Shown: in pieces, positions 11,082 to 23,691 of the stretch
Position numbering within the stretch: position 1 is the first letter of the stretch
Layout: each line of letters begins with the position of its first letter
DNA from: Paraphysomonas bandaiensis
Lineage: Eukaryota > Chrysophyceae
Assembly (NCBI GenBank): GCA_965644295.1
Contig: CBFFRP010000296.1
Coordinates: forward strand, 124,001 to 188,000
Direction of reading: 5' to 3'
Length of the DNA stretch: 64,000 bases
Program-made: the position numbers and the translations under genes
The notes under the pieces: generated by a model
Database searches by the model: none
Told to the model about the DNA's origin: nothing
The model's input: only the letters and a program-made list of their open reading frames with translations

Positions 11082-11466
11082 GACGCTCCTCGATCACAGT
11101 CGCATGCCGTGGAATGAAAGAAGAAGAACATCAACGTGAATTCAAACACCGGAGCGAAGATTGACGCTGAAGTTCCGTCTATACCGCCGTATACTGTACA
11201 CCGGACCGTCATACGCTACCGTATACACGAATACTGTCTACGCGGAGACAAAAATATTGAGATGAGTGACAGTTAAATGAGCTGACTGAGCCACCATAAC
11301 ATACACATACACATACACGCCCAGACTGTGACTGTACTCACAGACTATCCTGCGCACGGACCATCACTAATTAAATACTAACCCATATGATATGAGCGTG
11401 TTGTAGTCCTGAAAGTGTGGGAGATGCGGATGTTATAGTAGATATATCTAGCTGTATTGTATCGTT
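11082..11466. promoter_or_regulatory. Divergent intergenic region
   Basis: A 385-bp gap between two 5' ends (11081 minus, 11467 plus). It must hold both promoters. A short imperfect ACATACACATACAC stretch is present but no long array and no clear TATA box. Confidence 0.45.
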
Positions 11467-12527
11467 ATGACGAATCAAATTACGATAGAGTATGTTTTAA
11501 AGATCGTTGCGATAACTATCGTGGCAGTGTGGGCATGTGCTGGTGCCACTCGACTGCTCTATCCTGCTATTTGGAAGTGGATTGTTGAGCGCTTGACGGA
11601 AGTGTGGAATATATTAATATGCCCCTGCAAGACAGCATACGGTATCACACACGCGAACTCTTATTGTAAACGTGTTTTCTTCATTTGTGCTGGAAGCGTT
11701 TTCTTTTATAGTATTATTTATAATCCAGAATATGTTTCCTGTAGGAATTCTTTACCCACCAACGACGAACATAGACGTTGTGGGACTGAAGCAGCATTAT
11801 ATACTGCCGATGTCTTTTCCAAACTCTAACGGAGAGAGAGATACATTCACCAAATCATTTAGTGTAAAGCCCAGGAAGAGCGAAGGGTCACTTAAATCTG
11901 TCAAAAGGAGAAAAGAAAGGTTACTAAGTCAATCTGGAAGTGGTGAGTAATCTTTAGCTGATACTGATCCTGTTCATAAATACACCATCCTGTTCATAAA
12001 TGCACCTGTTTCTGAGTTTAGGATACAGAGCGAATATCTTATGTGTACATCATATGGTGTTAATGACTGTGATGTATTGGTGCTTATTGTTTCTCTTATA
12101 TTGTTTTACAGTCAATTCCTCCGCTGACGCAGTCACTCGTGGGAGGACAGGCACTATTGGCACCGCCCGGAGGAAGCGAAGGGTGAATGGGCGTGGTGCC
12201 CATGGGACTGCACCCAACAACCGCGCTAAGCAAGCCCGTAAGCAGCGTGGGAGCAACTTTGAGTACACGTTTGCCTCTGACTTGCCACATGACAGCGATG
12301 TACCCCGGACTGACGGAAGTCCAAGAATATCTAACCTTCAATTTGACATGATTAACCCCCTCACCCCCGATGCTTCTCCGCACGGTTCCATTGACCACAA
12401 TGGGGATGTAAACAGTTTTTTTGCTGACGATACGGATGTTGAATTAGGGGCGGGATCATCGTCTCGAACAAATGGGAGACCGGGGACAATAGATAGTGTC
12501 CACGAATCAGATATACTGGAGCTCTGA
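11467..12527 (+). CDS. Hypothetical two-helix membrane protein with basic and acidic cytosolic tail
   Basis: Three phase-compatible exons (11467-11641, 11697-11942, 12112-12527) give 278 aa. Hydrophobic segments lie at about residues 9-30 and 60-75; the second is FSFIVLFIIQ. The rest is low-complexity: a basic stretch rich in Arg/Lys (KSVKRRKERL, TARRKRRVNGRG), then an acidic, Ser/Asp-rich C-terminus ending DSVHESDILEL. I do not recognise a family. The basic blocks could be lipid- or nucleic-acid-facing, but that is inference. Splice junctions are canonical (GTATCA, GTGAGT donors; CAG/AAG acceptors). Confidence 0.6.
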
Positions 12528-12832
12528 ACTCCCTATTTGGTATACTTAAATATGCACAAGTTAAAAAATAGTATATATTCACCATTCTATGTAGTTTATT
12601 ATATTGTCCTATTCACTGATGTGTTTAGGCTTGATGTTGATAATATGGTGCCGCAGATTGTAATTGCAGCTAACGATGAATGAGAGTTGAGTTGTATACT
12701 GTTACGGAAGCAACAGTCATCCTAAGTATTGTTGGATGTAGTGTTTAGCGAATGTGGTGTTCGTGAATGTAACCGTAGAGATGTAACATAAGTAGCACTG
12801 AGTATGATTCAACACGCCATACCAGGGCTAGG

Positions 12833-12960
12833 GAACAATATATACAAAAAATATTGATTGTTGACCGGACAAAACTTCCATCAATATTATTACTGTTATG
12901 GCCGCTCACAATATATTGCTATCAATTTTGATAGTCATATATTACGGTGTAAACTATCGG
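12833..12960. mobile_element. Fragment of CAGGGCTAGG-ended element
   Basis: Begins CAGGGCTAGGGAACAATATA, the same terminus as the complete element at 41645-42452, followed by related AATATT-rich sequence. No matching second end is seen, so it is probably truncated. Confidence 0.6.
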
Positions 12961-13086
12961 AAAAAGAGGAAAGAGTATATTTTTTAATGCTATTTTTTCC
13001 GTACGTATCGCTCCCTCTGCACTACTTTCTATACTCTATACGTGTGCAACCACCTTCACTCTCTGTCCTTAAGGTGAATAGCGTGG

Positions 13087-13400
13087 ATGCTTGACTTCAG
13101 CAGGCAGCCCAATACCCCGGATGCCCTTGAGGTGGACCCATTCCCGGATGCCAGTTTATTCGTCAAGACTCAAAGACGTCTACACAACACACAGGTGGCA
13201 CTCTTTAGTGTCCCTTGTACCACACAAGCATTTGACAATGAATGGACAGAACAATATTTGCTGTATATAATATGCGGCTTACATTAGATCCCGGAGAAAT
13301 CCCCCAGAACACCACGAGAGGTGCGAGACTTGGTTGAGGGGAATTTGGTGCTGTTTTTGGTGTCCGACATAATCGTTTTGTCAATGAACTCATCAGTAAA
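13087..13400 (+). mobile_element. Fragment of dispersed unclassified DNA-transposon family
   Basis: Shares with 42951-43200 (plus) and about 58000-58445 (minus) a block encoding PFPDASLF and the nucleotide string ending AAAGACGTCTACACA. Reading frames are interrupted, so the copy is dead. Confidence 0.7.
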
Positions 13401-14391
13401 GAAGAGAAGAAAAGTAAGCAAGGCTATTGACCTCTCATTCGAAAAGTAAACCTATTCCCGGAAGGTAAAGTAGATTCAGAATACTTCCCTGCTACGTGTC
13501 CAAACCGCTCTGCCACCAGAAACCAGAAATGACTAATGTCACACGACACACGACACACGATAGTTCTCTATCATTCTTTCAGGCATACTTCCACGTCAAC
13601 TATATATCGTGCTGCACAGCCTGCTAGGGGTTGAGTTTTGCTGTTTGTAAGCAATTAAAGCTCTATTCTAAGTTCTAAGGTATTTAAATCATGGCTGTTT
13701 TAGAAGAATACAGTAGTGGTTAGCTGTATTTTGAAAACTAATGATATGATAGTGATTATAGTAGTGAAACTGAAATATATTGATCGAATAAGAACCTGAC
13801 TATCTAATATCGAAGTTGAGATAACGATTGCTAGTTGAGATAACACGAATAAGCGAATAAGTAATCGAATGACAATAAAAGGATAAGTGATTATCTTAAT
13901 TTATAATTATATCATTGTGTGTATACCAAGTTATTAACCATCCAAGTATGTCGAAATTTGACACTACGTAGCTACGTAGTACCTGGGGCTGTGTCCTAGT
14001 TTCTAGGGACTAGCATGAGATCTGTTCACCCTCTAATTCGACTTCAAAGATTCAAAGTGATAGTAGCCCGTACACTAAACACTATGCAGAAACCAGTATC
14101 AACCAGTAATAACTAGAATTGATTATAATTCTAACAGTAAGGAATAGCTACACTAATACCATTTGCCACGTTACATATTAAAGCTACATTCCGCTAACTG
14201 ACGTTGCCCCAATCGTTTCTCGTGACTGAAGGTCGAATCAACAATATCTTCTACCATTAAAATTAGTCAACAACAACATTTATATGAAGTAAATACTCAT
14301 GAACATTTGGTCCTACTTATGTGCAATGATATGCATGCACAGCGTCCACTAGTTCTGGAGCCTATGCAGATATATCACCATATGAAATTCT

Positions 14392-14903
14392 CTATGATAT
14401 TGCACAACAGCATCTATTGCCATCAGAATTACTACCACCATTGCTTGCAGACTGAGGGCTCGCAGCAAGGTTGGATTCAGCACAATTGCTATTTTTGGCG
14501 GGTGTGACAGGTGGTGCTTGCTTTTTCGACCCGCCCATACCAGCTGGTCTAATTGACACGTTCACAGGAGTTGGGTGATCCGCAAATATAGGAAATTTCG
14601 GCCCTATTATAAAATTAAGCACGTAATATTTATATGTAGTGTACTACCTAATGTGTTGCCATCTTTTAACTCTCCACATCCCATGCAAAGAAAGCGAATC
14701 CTGGACGTGTCATCGCACTGCTCAATAACTGCAAAAGTGTTACTGATCGTCAACAAAGGATAGCAGCTCTCACACTCACCAGAGGGCCACTGCTCTATTA
14801 GCTGTCTCTTCAGCTCCGATACTTGTGCAGTTGTGGAGGTAGGAATAGTCACGCTAACGCCATCGTGATTCGCAAATATAAACTTTAAATCTACTGATGC
14901 CAT
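14392..14903 (-). CDS. UBL3: Membrane-anchored ubiquitin-fold protein (UBL3/MUB)
   Basis: Three exons (14780-14903, 14648-14728, 14392-14603) give 138 aa. The N-terminal half is a ubiquitin-like fold starting MASVDLKFIFANHDG. The UBL3/MUB signature follows across the splice sites: an Arg-Phe-Leu strand (IRFLCMGCGELKDG), then NTLGPKF, HPTPVNVSIRP. The tail is a Ser/Asn-rich linker ending CCCAIS, with C135-A-I-S a CaaX prenylation box (Ser at X favours farnesyl) and two extra Cys that could be palmitoylated. In plants and animals the family docks E2 enzymes at the plasma membrane or sorts cargo to small vesicles. It is divergent from UTP4. Confidence 0.92.
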
Positions 14904-15771
14904 TGAAGATATATGATTGGGGGCTACTCTATTACTCCTAAAGGCATGAAGTTATCAATTTAAACGGCTAAGATCACTGCAGCGTTAATGAGCAGATGAT
15001 AAATTAACGTCCCCGTGCTGCGTCCTGCTGTGCTGGAGTTAGCTCATATGGGAAGTACACTACAGTACGATCGGTATGTATTTGTGTGCGTTGTATGTCC
15101 AATGCGAAGGCGATCCCATGCAGGACATCAACACATACAGCACCCATATGGGGTAGGTATTGTATACAGCAGTAGTACGGCAGTAGATACAGCAGTACTC
15201 TACATTCTCTATGAAATACAACCGTAGTTTCAAATTCGTAGATTTCTATAGGAAAAGTGTGGTGTTCCTCACACTACGTACTTCTTTAGGATTCAGCTTT
15301 TCATATTTTTAATATTTCCATTACCAGGTCAAGATTTACTGTCACAAGGCAGAGTGTTTATCTGAATTAATCTTCTGGGTGGCAGTAATTCCACTTCATT
15401 AAAAGGCACTTTAACAAGCACACCGGACAGCCGTCCGTTGTGGATATCCGTAACAGCTATACCTATGTATAATCTGTATACAGTCACCCTACAGGAACAC
15501 TCGGTTAATCCCATTAAAGTGAAGTTGTGTGGGGATGAATGGAATGGTTGGGAGGTGATGGAGCGGGAGTGGAGTGGCCGATACCAATAGAACACACACA
15601 TCCAGGTCACTGTAGGACAGTGTCTGTATATGTACAGTACGTATGTGTATACCTTCACATGACTGTATGGGTATGACTGCTAGCGGTGCAGTGTGTTACA
15701 GCGTGGTGTATATATATAGTAGAGGTGCACCGGCATTATAATCTAGTTAAAGCTACTTGGCATTCTCATCT
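14904..15771. promoter_or_regulatory. Divergent intergenic region UBL3/UTP4
   Basis: 868 bp between two 5' ends. Short AGTA/GTAC-rich tracts near 15170-15200 but no long tetranucleotide array. Open frames here (for example 15329-15658 minus) show no domain and are judged spurious. Confidence 0.45.
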
Positions 15772-18700
15772 ATGGCGAGCATGTCAGACAGCTTGTACGT
15801 GCACCAGTTCCGTTTCTCGAACTGGATGCCCACTGCAATCAGATCCATATCAGTGGACCCCTTCAGCGGGTTGGTGGCTGTGGGGAGGTCTGATGGAGAC
15901 ATAGAGGTTAGTAGATAGCCGCGTAGAGCTCTTGAAGCTGACAGAGTGTGCAGATATCTGATCCTCACGGGAAGTGGTACACTCAAGGGCGCATTAAAGG
16001 CCGAGATGACTTCCAGCTTAATGGATTGGCATTCTCCTCATCCGCTGAAGAATCCGGACGACTTTTCGGGGTTTCCTCACATGGTTTCTTGTTTGAGGTA
16101 GCGACGAAAATGTGCTCTGTGTGTTTGATATAATAGTTGCGTGTGTTCAGGTCGATTGCGGTTCTCTTGCCCTGAGCACTATCAGGGATTCCTATGGTGG
16201 TTCAATCTGGTCGATCGCTGCAAGCAAACGTCGTCCAATTTTAGGAATTGGATGTGAAGATGGTACAGCGAAGCTGTTCAGTTACGAAAATGGAGGTTTA
16301 GAATATGTGAAGTCATTTCCGGCCACTGGGAGCAGAGTATTGTGTGTGTGTTTCGATCCAACACAACCACGAATTCTACTTGGTGGGGGCGATGGGAGTA
16401 TTCGATGTTACGATGAGGTACGTTGTTTCCATGCACTTTAAAACGCAGTTTAACACATATTAATAAATACAGGATACAGGAATAAATATTTATCGTCTCG
16501 CTGGTGATAGTATGAAGGGCGACCCTTCCTCCATATGGAGTCTGTGTGTCCTATCAGATTCCACTATTGTTTCAGGTGAGTTGCATATTTTAGCTCTCAT
16601 ACGTTGTATCGCTTACTTTCTTTGGTTTTTATAACAGGCGATACTAAAGGACAGTTGCAATTTTGGCGGGGGACCACCGGTGATGAGCTCCTATGCACGA
16701 TCACACAGCATACCTCGCGTATTATGTGCATATGCGCCAGTACCAATGAGGACAAGATTTTTGCTAGTGGTGTGGACTCCAGAGTAATTTGTGTAAACCG
16801 CATTCAGACTGCTGCTGCAAGTGTCAAAGCTAATTCGAATCAGGTAGATTTAGCTTAGTACTCTGTAGTTGCGCCTTATATGCGGTTTGTTGTCTCATTA
16901 CAGGTCAAGTGGGTATACACCAGCGCCCATCGTCCCCACTCACATGACGTTTATTCTCTTGCTATCGTCCCTCCCGCTCACACATCTGCAGAGAACAGGT
17001 GCGTGAATGATAATATTTTGAGTTTTTCTAATGGAAGATGTTCAGTGAGGCTAAAGGAGGTCTTCTACTATCTGGTACGAATCCAACACATATTTAACCA
17101 TGCATTTAATGGCTTATATATATAGGTGGACTAGACTGCAAGTTGTGCATGTATGCAGTGGATGATTTTGTAGGTGTCCGACCTAGTTGGGTTTTACCCA
17201 TTCCTGCTAGGTAGTGCATCATTTCATTAAATACCATTCTGAATATTCACTTTCTTATATATCCTTCAATCATATTTAGATTGCGCGGCTCTTAGTTTTA
17301 ATATTTGCATTATAGGGGTTTGACTGCGGCAAACTCTGATTCCTCCATTATGGCATTAAAACACCGAAACTATGTCGACCTCTGGACGCTTTGCCGGAGT
17401 GCTCTTCCCACCGAGCAAATTGATAGTACTGGTGGAAAGGAGGGTGCATGTAGAGCTGCTTGTCGTATTCAGCTCAAAGAAGATGTACCTGAACGAGATC
17501 ACATCCATAGTGTTGCGATGACAGCCAGCGGTGACATGATCGCAGTTTCTGGCGGGGCAGCTGATGGAAGTGAGGACAGTACTGTGGGACTTCGCATGTG
17601 GACGGTACGAACCAATGGAAGTGGGGAAAACAAAGTTCTTACGACCGCACGTATTCCTCTCCCACAAGACTTAAAAGAAGCTGTCGGGGGTGATGTATCG
17701 TGCCAGGCACTGAGCTTTAGTGAGGACGGACATAGTCTTGCAGTGGCCACGTCAGAGGGCCCAAACATGAACATTCTTCTTTTGGATATTGTGAAAAACA
17801 CGACCGAAGTAGCTGTCACTTTGCGAAAGAAGCTTCATCACACTCGTAGCATGCGGAAGTTCCTTCAGTCAGGTGATCAGGCCACTGCGCAGGATAAAAT
17901 TTCAGTCATGACTAAGCTCTCGATGGCTATCGACAGTCTGGATTTCAGCTCAGGTAGTCGCTGGTTAGCTGTATCAAGTTGCGGCAATCGTGTCGCTGTA
18001 TATGAGTTGGACAGGTACGTATTGGCCAGTACAGTGTTATATTTCTCATGTAATCTTCACAGACTGGCATTGCATTGGGTGCTGCCTGCCTTCCCTAGTC
18101 CTGTGTCCTGTATGGCTTTTCACCCCACATCGGAGAACTCTCTGCTGGTAGTTTCATCGGGAGATAACTCATTTCAGATATTCGATGTCATGGAGATGGA
18201 CCTCACTCCATGGTCGAAAGAAAATTCAGACATTGTACCCAAGTGGTCAGCTTCTCTGCAAAGATCAGCAATGGGAGCTGTATATAACGTGTCGTTTGAT
18301 CCATCTTGTGATGCTTCTTTTGTTCTACACGGACAGGGTTTCAGCGCCTACATCAATCTCGATGGGTGTCTTCCTCCTGACGACAAACCATCTTCCGAAG
18401 CCATTCCACTCCCTGTTGTCATTGATAATGATGGGCAGCCTACCCTCAATGCCGATGTGACTGCATTGCCCTACAGCAGAAAAAACATGAAGAAAAGAAA
18501 GAAAATCCAGAAAATGTTAGAAGAAAATTCTTCTGGTGTCTCTTCACCGGCAAAGAGACTTCGTGAAAGTAATTCTAGTGGCAGAAACTTTTCTGTTGTT
18601 AAAACACATCGCAGTTTGGTGCACTTAGCTCTTCTTGGGTCTCAAGAAATGGTTCGATATATGTATATTTTATTTTAAGCTGTTCTAAATATAGGTTATC

Positions 18701-18783
18701 TGTAGGTTGTTGTGGAGAATCCTTGGGTTAGAATACTGGAAAGTCTGCCGGACACTTTAGCTAGAAAGAGATATGCTACATAA
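15772..18783 (+). CDS. UTP4: UTP4/Cirhin, WD40 protein of the small-subunit processome
   Basis: Eleven exons: 15772-15906, 15945-16097, 16151-16417, 16473-16575, 16638-16843, 16904-16998, 17046-17074, 17126-17210, 17316-18014, 18063-18651, 18706-18783. All phases agree and give 812 aa, longer than the 686-aa human protein. It opens YVHQFRFSNWMPTAIRSIS, the UTP4 N-terminal strand (hxVRFFxxxPxxIRC). WD-type blades follow, with GGSIWSIAAS and LGIGCEDGTAKLF characteristic of the family. It ends VVVENPWVRILESLP, the usual UTP4 C-terminus (VERP...ILAQLP). A basic KKRKKIQK segment near 18490 suggests nucleolar targeting. UTP4 belongs to the t-UTP/UTP-A complex that starts 18S pre-rRNA processing. 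The 48-nt intron at 18015-18062 is a multiple of three without a stop, so retention would still be translatable. Confidence 0.93.
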
Positions 18784-21684
18784 ATGGTTTTAGCGTAATG
18801 TGTCTCATGTTGAGTATGTATAATTCAACATTTTGAAAAAACTATATTTTAAGAGTAATGAACTGCTTAACCGATAGATGCAAGCAGTACAGTCATCTAA
18901 TCGGAGCACACGCTTTCATCAAGAGAGTTTTCGATAGCTTTTTAGAAAAGCTTCGTACAATAGAATGGCACTGGTACTGATAACTGATAATTCAACTTTC
19001 GTATAAATAGATAGAATAATAATGTACAAAGTAATATAAAACACTAAGTAGAAGGGAATCACACACGTGTACCAGGGCCTGGTAACCATTAATGGTAGTC
19101 CAGTTCCCGGCAATGATTATAATGGCATTAATGAAAAAGTCCCGGCAATTATAATGGCCATTAATACCTTCTAACTTAAAGTAGATAACACCACTCATGT
19201 AATAGATAGTGTTGTGCTCCCTTAATTACTAATGACCATTAATGCCATTACCATTAATGGTTACCAGGCCCTGACGTGTACATGTGTGATGTGTGAAATA
19301 TGCACAGTTTAATTACATAACATAGTACCCCCATTTGTCTCGAATCTCGAATAGTTTGTATGAATTGTGTTCAACCAGAAAATATATATATATTCAATTT
19401 TAATGTTTAGTTTGAACGTTTGAACAGAATCAATCTTCTATCTTAATTATAATGATATTATTGACAGTCATTTAGTGACCCAGCTTCCAAAAGAAAATTA
19501 TCAAACACTCCAATTTATATTCTCTCCTTCGACTGCTGTAGAATGTAGAAGATCCTAATGATATCAATTTCTCTATTATTAAAACCAGGATCTATAATTA
19601 TTTTTCAAGAATATAAGAGGAGAGTTCTTATTTCACATCTGATTCTGAAGGTGATTTGGAAAAAGCAGTGACACCCAGTGCTTTCACTATTTAGGTCATC
19701 CTATACACAGAATTCGAGTCAGTTGCATTATCTTCATATAAATGTAATGGTGATGCCAACAACAAGACGCTTCATGTGACTACAATTTTCATTTTCATTT
19801 TCATCTTCTTATTTATGTAAGAATTTTATACATACATACCTCGCAGTTTATTATCCCCTCTTAGTATCCTTCTGCGGCGGTAGGGGCACACTTTTGTTGA
19901 TGTATAGGTTTTATTGAATTCGGGAATTTATTGTTTAAAGTTTTAATCAAGTACAATTACCTTACCCTAAGCTTTTGTATAGATACAAAACAATACACAT
20001 TGATTTTATGTGTTTTCTTAATATCATTTTGTTAATCAGGGCGCACCTATTTCATCTGACTGCAAGCAAGCTAGAAATAAATAGCTATACATTCAAATAA
20101 AATGTTTTTAAAATATATATAGCTAACAAATACGTCAACTAAATTGTAATTTCATTGTTTTTGAATAAGTACTAAGATGTCATGCTTGTAAAAGTTAACC
20201 TCTCATAATTATTGGTAGTGCTATACAAATACTTTATGCGCCGATATTATTATCGTGTTCGCTGTTTTGTTCCAGCTTAATTGTGCATTCGATTGTATTT
20301 TCAAGGAAACTAATATCATCGTTCCTCATCATCCACTTTTTCTTCATCGAGTTCACCTTCGTACATCCGAAAAAGCGGCACATCTTTGCTGGTTTAGTGC
20401 GATTCAGTTCTTCCATAGTATCCACGCTGAATATTGTCTCCTGCTTTCTAGCAATGTCCGGACATCATCCCATTAAAGTTGTTCTTCTCATCTGAGTAAA
20501 AACGTTATAGACCACCCCTATCCTGCTGGTATGATCCACTTTGCTATGATTAATTCCAGGACATACATCAACATCAAAATAAAATATCCACGCATATAAG
20601 TAGAGACTTCAATATTACCTCTTTACCTTAATGCAGTGAACAACTCTATTTGATGCTCACGACGGTCGTTGCGGAGGGACTCAGTTTGTTAAAAATTATA
20701 TACTGTCACACAATAATGATAAAGTAGTGACTGTGCACATAAAACTTAGTTCTTCTATGAGAACAAATAATGGGTTTGTGCCTGTGATTAAAAGCTATGA
20801 AGAAGCTTATGATGTTTTTTATAATTAATTGGTGAGAGATATTATCCAATAACAATACTTTCAAATTTCTTAATTTAAGTTTCACTTAATATACTTAGGT
20901 GTGGTAATCAATTATAATTTCAATCATTATTGGCCGACTGATTAATTGATGTAGTAGCTATACATCTGCTTCCAATATAGCTTGCTTCTAACAATAATTT
21001 CATTCCAGAGGCGATTAAATATGGTTTCATGGTTATTTGGTTTAGATCATAAGCAGTAACTGCAATCCTTATCCTAGCGAACTATATAATCCTTCTCCCA
21101 GTTCACGTTTTAATAGCTACATATACCAATATACCATATACTACATGCTGCATATATGCAATCTGTGCCCCATATGATTATGTGAAATCGCAAGTAAAAT
21201 ACGCACTCCGATTATAATTATAGCTTGCCAATATCAAATTGATGATACTTCCAATATTTCAATTACTTGAAGAAATTTTTCTGTCCCATTTTTTATTATT
21301 GCCAATTAATTGCAATGAATTGAAAATCAATAGGTACACAGCCCACAACCCTGATACCCATTTATTTTTTAGAATATTAAGTCAAAGTGGGTGATATATA
21401 TGTAGTGTCAATAATATGAGGCAATAAGTAACCCTGAGGATTAAGGCTTTGAATATTCGCTGAGAGCATGATTGCTACTTTTAACATGACATTTATTATA
21501 GGTATAAGCTATATACTGTACATTATATTATAACCACAAATCTAGTAATCGCGGCAACAATATTTTATATCTGTTCCGCTGCGGAGATAATATTGAACGA
21601 AAAAAAACACTTTATAAAACTGTACACGATCTGCAGTCCTTGTATCCTGCAACACAACGAATCTGTAGCAAAGAATACTTTTCA
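18784..21684. other. Transposon-rich 3'-3' gap
   Basis: No intact gene. Contains the MITE at 19073-19273, a repeat at about 19640-19880 also found near 43300-43470 and 43650-43930 (shared GAATTCGAGTCAGT or close variants), a repeat at 20190-20420 related to 6550-6760, and transposon ends near 20930-21030 and 21300-21350. A short stretch at 20650-20820 has weak coding look but no start-to-stop frame. Confidence 0.6.
19073..19273. mobile_element. 201-bp MITE, hAT-like
   Basis: Perfect inverted termini CAGGGCCTGGTAACCATTAA, flanked by the 8-bp target duplication ACGTGTAC (19065-19072 and 19274-19281). Internal sequence is a nested palindrome of ATTAATGGC units. No coding capacity. CAGGG termini with 8-bp duplications are the hAT superfamily hallmark. 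A related end lies at about 42113. Confidence 0.9.
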
Positions 21685-22374
21685 TTACACTGTTCCCCTT
21701 CGTCCCCTTCTTTTCGCACCAGGAGTAGTGGCTGGAGCAACATGCACTTTGGCCATGAGGCTGGAGGATTTGTTAGAATTATTTGTTTTTCTGTTTAATG
21801 GTGAGGAAGGTACTTTTACCCACATACTACCGATGAAGCTGAGTACTTTAGACATCTTTCGCTCTTCTGTTCTCACTTTCACACTCGCTGTGGGTGGAGG
21901 CTCCCCGTTGGGGTTCATTTGACAAGCATGCCGATATCTTTCGAGAGAAGAGATTTCATCGACCCATGCCACCTGCGTGAGGGGAGTTGGCGGCGCAAGA
22001 TCACACTCTTTTAGGAAATGAGCTAGTGTATCCTTGGGATGCTGGTGCTCCAATGGCTTATACAGCCCAATATACTTCAGTAGGTTTTTTAACTCGGCAG
22101 TGGGCAGAGCGACGTGTAGAGTGTCCTCGAACCATTCCATGAGGCCGATAACATCCACAGGCGGATAGCAGATCTCCTCAAACACTCGTCTGATAATCAT
22201 AGCCCGCACATTCTCCACTTTATCTTTCGTAAATCTATTTTCAAATCTTCTGAGAGTCTTCATGAGCGTCTCTGTGTCGATGCTATCAGTGACCTGCCCC
22301 ATCTCATCGCCTCTCACTATCTTCTGTCGGACCACCACCTGCTGGGTCTCCTTCATCTTAGCAACACCACTCAT
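21685..22374 (-). CDS. Hypothetical protein, 229 aa, intronless
   Basis: ATG at 22374. The first 150 residues are mixed charged and look globular and helical (MKTLRRFENRFTKDK, VIGLMEWFEDTLHV). The last 60 residues are Ser/Lys/Arg-rich and end AKRRGRRGTV, a possible nuclear localisation or nucleic-acid contact. No family recognised and no catalytic motif. Codon usage and the long uninterrupted frame make it a credible gene. Confidence 0.55.
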   Translation of the reverse strand: MSGVAKMKETQQVVVRQKIVRGDEMGQVTDSIDTETLMKTLRRFENRFTKDKVENVRAMIIRRVFEEICYPPVDVIGLMEWFEDTLHVALPTAELKNLLKYIGLYKPLEHQHPKDTLAHFLKECDLAPPTPLTQVAWVDEISSLERYRHACQMNPNGEPPPTASVKVRTEERKMSKVLSFIGSMWVKVPSSPLNRKTNNSNKSSSLMAKVHVAPATTPGAKRRGRRGTV

Positions 22375-23691
22375 TTACTCAGTTAATCATCGCATGTATG
22401 TTTCTATGAGTAGGGTGCTTTGTTCTGTTCTCAAGTGTGTGGGTGGTAAGTGTGGTTTGGTAAGGTGTCAATGTATGTATCGCCAGAGGGGGGATACATA
22501 CATACACGCATGCATATATATTCTGTGCGGAGATATATAGACGAACACGTCCATCTCCAGCGGTAGGGTGTACCATGTAGGATGTACGTATACAACAAGA
22601 GGATTCTGCTAATGCGTGCTGCTGTATACTATGAGTACATGCTCTATGCAACACTCTAAACGTTACGTTCCACGAGTGTAGTCTATATACGGTGGTATAC
22701 CGTACCGTACACTGCTACTGTAATACTACGACGTACTATCAGGGTCGGAGACGAGGCAAGTATCTGACAGTTACTGCACACACTGCTGACTCGTCTACGA
22801 GTCGAAGATAGTATACATGCATGCTGATACATCTCTGACTGCTGCCTGCCTGTCTGATAAATGTACAGCGTATTAGATCGAGAGATATGCGCAATAGGTA
22901 CTCTAGATGGGGTGTATAATTTCGCTTGTTCGTAGATTGAATCTATGTACGTGTAGATGGTATCTGGACACTGCCATGATAACGACTATACCGTGCAATC
23001 GACTATCTAAGGACCCCTGTTGAAGACATCTGTGAAGTACTCCACACGATTCAATATTTAAACGTTACGGTTCCGATGTATGAGAGTTATATTGAAACCA
23101 TTGTGAAGTACTTCGAATTGCCCTTTTCGGCATATGATAACACCGCTGCAGTTCTATTACAGACTTCACATAGCATGAATCCGGAGATAATATGTCAAAA
23201 CTGGCGTATAACACTGATAGTGACGACAGTATACAATGGAAACACCGCTGCGCACTGAATGCGTATATACATTGAACGCTAGTCAATTCTATCTGTCGAG
23301 TTGTAGCGAAAGTGATGCTTAGATGTCAAACACTATGTATATGAACACCGCCAAAGATTTTAAAAATTAACTTTGCATATAACTCTACTACCAGTTCAGT
23401 GCTATGTACTAATACAGCCGATTATATTAACTGTGGCAGCCACGAATAATGCTAAACGGATAGTTATACAAGCTGAAACTTTCCCACTGTTTAGATATCA
23501 TTATCTCAAATATACTACACATAAATAGTTCATACTGTAACTCTCGGTGTGTGTTACAACATCACGAATCATCTATTTATGGGGGCATAGTATAGCCCAA
23601 TATAGTGTATCGAAGTAATATAGATGTACATATCAGTCCTAATTATAGACACAATACTAATTATATTCAACTCACTTGTATCAGCTGTATA
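22375..23691. other. Intergenic region, no gene seen
   Basis: Upstream of the 22374 start and downstream of the EF-hand-like gene end. GTATAC-rich simple sequence around 22640-22850; nothing else recognised. Confidence 0.5.

Larger units (their letters stand above)
12528..14391. other. 3'-3' gap with transposon fragments
   Basis: Convergent gap between the 11467 gene and UBL3. It contains a hAT-type end at 12833 and a fragment of the dispersed unclassified transposon family at about 13087-13400. The rest is AT-rich with no gene seen. Confidence 0.6.
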
